Shown: in pieces, positions 61,371 through 64,000 of the stretch | How the letters are laid out: every line of letters starts with the position of its first letter | Numbering within the stretch: the first letter of the stretch is position 1 | Assembly: GCF_041260155.1 (NCBI RefSeq) | Contig: NC_091944.1 | Location: forward strand, 17,953,772 to 18,017,771 | Reading direction: 5' to 3' | Length of the DNA: 64,000 bases | From: Ptychodera flava | Taxonomy: Eukaryota; Hemichordata; Enteropneusta; Ptychoderidae | Made by a program: the position numbers and the translations under genes | The notes under the pieces: generated by a model | Databases searched by the model: none | The model's input: the letters and a program-made list of their open reading frames with translations, nothing else | What the model was told of the DNA's origin: nothing

Positions 61371-62377
61371 GACGGCTTTCTGTTTTCTTACCAACAGATT
61401 CAGTTTCTACACTGCATTAAACAGTGCATCGGTGATGGAGGGGACAGTAATTTCAGCGACGGTTTCAACGCTGCCCTACAGCTGAAGGAACAGGATCCCG
61501 AATTCTTCGAAATTCTGTCGACGACCTACATCGAATACGTCGACGTGGGACACGATCAATTTGAGTACTACACAAGACATCCACAGACTGTCTTTACGTA
61601 AGCATGAGTATGAATAAGACGACAGATTCCTGGAAGAATGTTATCTCATTTTAATCACTACTTGAGAGTCGTGATATCAAGAATTGTACAATGTCATCGG
61701 CGCGCCACAATATACTGCGTCCAACCTTCATTGAAACAACCGAGCTTTCATAGCGAGCCTTCCGTACTCAATATACTTGGACCAGAACCCCTAAGCTTGC
61801 GTAAATTTGTAGAATTATTCATTATGTTCAATGTGTAGTAATACTCTTAAGTTTAGCAAGCACTTTTTTTGTTTTTGTTGTTATTTGTTTTTATCGCTGT
61901 TTAATTGTTTGCGGCTGTGTCGAATCAAGAATTCGGAGTGATATGTTAAGCCATAGATAGAATAATGAGCAAATTTAATGACATTCTATTTAACGTCAAC
62001 ATTAACCTTGAAGTTGGCAGATTCGTATACACAGCATAAGAAATATTTCAAAAATACTCTGAACATGCGTTTAAAGTGAACAAGCAGTCCTCGATAAAGA
62101 AGCTATACTAATGAATTGAATCTGCATCAAAACGTTGCCGTAGTTTTGCTCTGGTAGTACACTTAAAAAGATATCGAAGCGTTATGTTAATATATTTCTG
62201 TTTGTTGTAGATTTGACCAGTTTGGTGACCTATTCATGGTACTGTATAATAATAGTGTCCGGACCATCACCATGCCAATGCCCAAGGACAAGGTTTACGG
62301 TTATTACAGAGCCATGAAGGCATACGACAACATTCTCAATAGTCCTGCGAATATCGTCAGACACAAAATGCAGCCAG
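57634..62377 (+). CDS. BBOX1: Gamma-butyrobetaine dioxygenase-like gene, 3' end outside window
   Basis: Fe(II)/2-oxoglutarate enzyme that hydroxylates gamma-butyrobetaine to L-carnitine. Four exons with GT-AG borders and matching phases: 57634-58366, 58998-59103, 61398-61597, 62211-62377. Exon 1 has an Arg/Ser-rich, acid-poor first 60 residues, then the N-terminal zinc domain ([16 protein letters not shown] with C109, C111, C114, and WQDGH with H155). WGSELS and [14 protein letters not shown] lead into exon 2 with [13 protein letters not shown], whose HTD supplies two iron ligands. IQFLHCIKQ and [10 protein letters not shown] follow in exon 3. The third iron ligand (LHGR) and the C-terminus lie beyond the window. 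Similarity is closer to BBOX1 than to TMLHE. Exon 1 needs one extra base near 58119 to stay in frame. Confidence 0.93.
58367..58997 (+). other. BBOX1-like intron 1
   Basis: 631 bp, GTATGT to ATTTCAG. No insertion recognised. Confidence 0.8.
58998..59103 (+). CDS. BBOX1: BBOX1-like exon 2
   Basis: Acceptor AATTTCAG, donor GTAAGT. It encodes [20 protein letters not shown] and [15 protein letters not shown]. The HTD pair corresponds to H202 and D204 of human BBOX1 and the Tyr of LAYTG to Y194. Where human has W181 (YGHTW) this reads YGEEF, so the aromatic position is Phe. Confidence 0.92.
59930..60152. mobile_element. TTAA-flanked MITE in BBOX1-like intron 2
   Basis: TTAA then CCCTTTGAGTGC at the left; the right end, inverted, reads CCCTGTGAGCGC then TTAA. 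Inward both arms continue with ATTTTT.CCACC. TTAA duplication and CCCTTTGAG-type ends fit a piggyBac-related MITE. Confidence 0.75.
61304..61367. repeat. (TA)n tract next to the exon 3 acceptor
   Basis: TGTATGTATG leads into a TA tract of about 63 bp, followed by ATTTGACGGCTTTCTGTTTT and the acceptor at 61397. Confidence 0.96.
61398..61597 (+). CDS. BBOX1: BBOX1-like exon 3
   Basis: Acceptor TCTTACCAACAG, donor GTAAGC, phase 0 to phase 2. It encodes [40 protein letters not shown] and [18 protein letters not shown], matching the human VQLLHCIKQ to FTDIGVDYCDF block in order and spacing. Confidence 0.92.
61598..62210 (+). other. BBOX1-like intron 3
   Basis: 613 bp, GTAAGC to TTGTTGTAG. Nothing else recognised. 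Confidence 0.8.
62211..62377 (+). CDS. BBOX1: BBOX1-like exon 4
   Basis: Acceptor TTTGTTGTAG, donor GTAAGC; phase 2 in, phase 1 out. It encodes [20 protein letters not shown] and the helix with [17 protein letters not shown] up to HKMQPG, just before the expected iron-ligand exon (human FKMNPGDVITFDNWRLLHGR). Confidence 0.92.
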
Positions 62378-62560
62378 GTAAGCGAGGGAGAGGGGAATTC
62401 TCTGGAATGTGGTGGATGAAAATGGCACGTGCACCGCTTTCCGAATCTGCCACTCGACACAAAGGTTCTTTAGTAACAGTGGTCAGCATAGGCCAACGTG
62501 TGAATGTATTCGGGACAGTGTCGTTGTAAGGAGTGTTAGGGGCTCGTAACCGGTAACACT

Positions 62561-62761
62561 ATTGGAACTAATTTGGGATAATTTGATGGTGAAGTAAAGT
62601 CGTTTTAACTTACAAATGTAACTTTATCTGTTTTTCTTTTTAAGTTACAAACTTCTTTTCACCATTAATTTGTAATATTGCAACATCAAGCTATATGGCG
62701 CCTAACACTTTTCAGAAATTTCAAAAATATGAAGATTCAATTATCCCAAATTAGTTCCAAT
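62561..62761. mobile_element. Foldback MITE, TTGGAACTAATTTGGGATAA ends
   Basis: The left end ATTGGAACTAATTTGGGATA is exactly inverted at 62741-62761, and pairing goes on inward (GATGGTGAAG against CTTTTCACCATTAA, then TTTTAACTTAC against TTAAGTTACAA). The whole 200 bp can fold back. Target duplication unclear. It lies in the intron after exon 4. Confidence 0.75.
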
Positions 62762-63600
62762 CGTGTTCGGTGCAAACTATAGGTTATATAAGCTTACCGA
62801 CTAAACTGCCCGAGGCGGGTTTGTTTTTCTGCGGGGTGTAAAATTTTACAACATATCTGCCAGATGGGCGGACGGGGATAATCATGTGTACGTTCTCTTT
62901 TGCTCGGGAATTAAGGTAACTTTCTCAAGTCACCTGCCCGGATTTCAGTTTGTCGTTTACATTTCCGTCAATGGTTATTGAGTACAAGTGAAATCATGAA
63001 CTTAATGTTATTCGGCCATGTCTGTCTCTGTTTGCACCATCCTTGTATTTTAAGATTTTGTACGAAGCGGATGAAGAAACTCGCATTATATTGACAGTAC
63101 AAAATGACATGAAACGTTGTAAAATCTAGGCTTTGCGATGTGCTGCGGGTAGCGTTCAACGTCCAGGGGCGAGCCGGTAGACTTTCGTTTTCGTTTGGGG
63201 GTATTCAAAACGGGAGATGGGAACGTCGAGTGGAAATCGTTGAACTTAACATTCGAACCTACTAGATTGCAAACCGATATTTACATAGCTGAGGGAAAAT
63301 CACCAGAATTCGCGGTAAAATGTATGTTCTTCCTGCTCCCATAAACATATTGAATCTGGGGGAGCACTACAATACATGCCTTTACAACGACCACGTTGTC
63401 ATTCCATACCTTGGGTGTGACCCTTGTTTGTGTTGTTGTACCGTCGAGTCACGTGGACTCCAGGGGGCGAGAAGGCATGTGATCGTTAGGTCATTAACAA
63501 TCCTACGGATGTATATTAAAACGTAAACACGTAACAAAACGATGCCCTCCAATGATGACATGCCTCAGCGCGTCTATGTGGAAGAGAGACGGATATATCA
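62762..63600. other. Presumed BBOX1-like intron 4
   Basis: The expected next exon (FDNWR...LHGR) was searched for by eye on the plus strand and not found. Confidence 0.5.
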
Positions 63601-63632
63601 ACAACAACAACAGCAGCAACAAAAACAACAAC

Positions 63633-63663
<31 letters not shown>
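63601..63663. repeat. (CAA)n then (CA)n
   Basis: CAACAACAACAGCAGCAAC followed by a CA tract. Confidence 0.95.
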
Positions 63664-64000
63664 GAAGGAAAGACCACGGTAGTGTTAAGGTGAAGGGGAT
63701 CTGAGTATGACAGCGAGTTCCATGGCGTGTACAGAGGGTGGCATTATTAGATTAGTCTATACACGGTAAATACATGTTTCCACAATAATGGAGTGTATTT
63801 TTCGTGAGTTGATTTCCCCAAACGGCAGTTGGGCGTAGTGAAGGCTGTCTGAAAATTATTACACTTCAAATACCCCATTGATTCGACCAAATCACAGAGA
63901 AATAAAATTCCGCCAGATTTTTTTTTTTGGCTACCCCTTGAAGAGATCGAATAGTCTATGGCCGGCATCTGCAAAAAGAAAAGTCCCTGAATCATTGTTT
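63664..64000. other. Right edge, non-coding
   Basis: No exon seen; presumably still inside the BBOX1-like intron. Confidence 0.4.

Larger units (their letters stand above)
59104..61397 (+). other. BBOX1-like intron 2
   Basis: 2294 bp, GTAAGT to CAACAG. It carries a TTAA-flanked MITE (59930-60152) and a (TA)n tract that ends about 30 bp before the acceptor. Confidence 0.8.

Overview
This is eukaryotic, AT-rich, intron-containing DNA from an animal, most likely a marine invertebrate. A deuterostome such as a hemichordate, echinoderm or amphioxus fits best, because the window combines intronless melatonin/Tre1-type receptors, a carnitine-pathway gene, Penelope-type and LINE retroelements, many short inverted-repeat transposons and very long (TA)n and (GA)n tracts. 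The species cannot be fixed from the sequence alone. Genes are sparse and most of the window is repeats.

Layout: 58-1764 is a non-autonomous DNA transposon packed with about 181-bp tandem repeats. 2-9.7 kb is gene-free and holds copies of a dispersed repeat (family R1 here), two inverted arrays of about 22-bp units (7.68-9.15 kb) and microsatellites. 11.2-17.6 kb carries a LINE relic and two same-strand Penelope-like fragments. 18.9-28.6 kb holds two tandem paralogous single-exon class A GPCR genes on the minus strand, separated by small foldback elements and TA tracts. 29-38 kb is again gene-poor: a TTAA-flanked MITE, a block of long degenerate tandem repeats (31.2-33.5 kb), R1 copies and a foldback at 36.4 kb. 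A 5'-truncated LINE with a 14-bp target duplication lies at 38.7-40.7 kb.

42.4-49.7 kb is a minus-strand genic segment: the terminal exon of a predicted two-helix membrane protein (49.2-49.7 kb), a two-exon gene of unknown function (46.9 to 43.7 kb), and a further terminal exon at 42.4-42.8 kb whose splice phase would also fit the first exon of that gene. An inverted-repeat element (48.1-48.6 kb) and a second element related to the first one (52.6-53.6 kb) lie around it.

57.6 kb to the right edge is a plus-strand gamma-butyrobetaine dioxygenase (BBOX1-like) gene: four exons visible, last exon(s) beyond the window, a presequence that looks mitochondrial, and an apparent one-base deficit in exon 1. 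Its introns contain MITEs and a TA tract. The three gene groups show no shared pathway: two are orphan receptors, one is unknown, and one makes carnitine.
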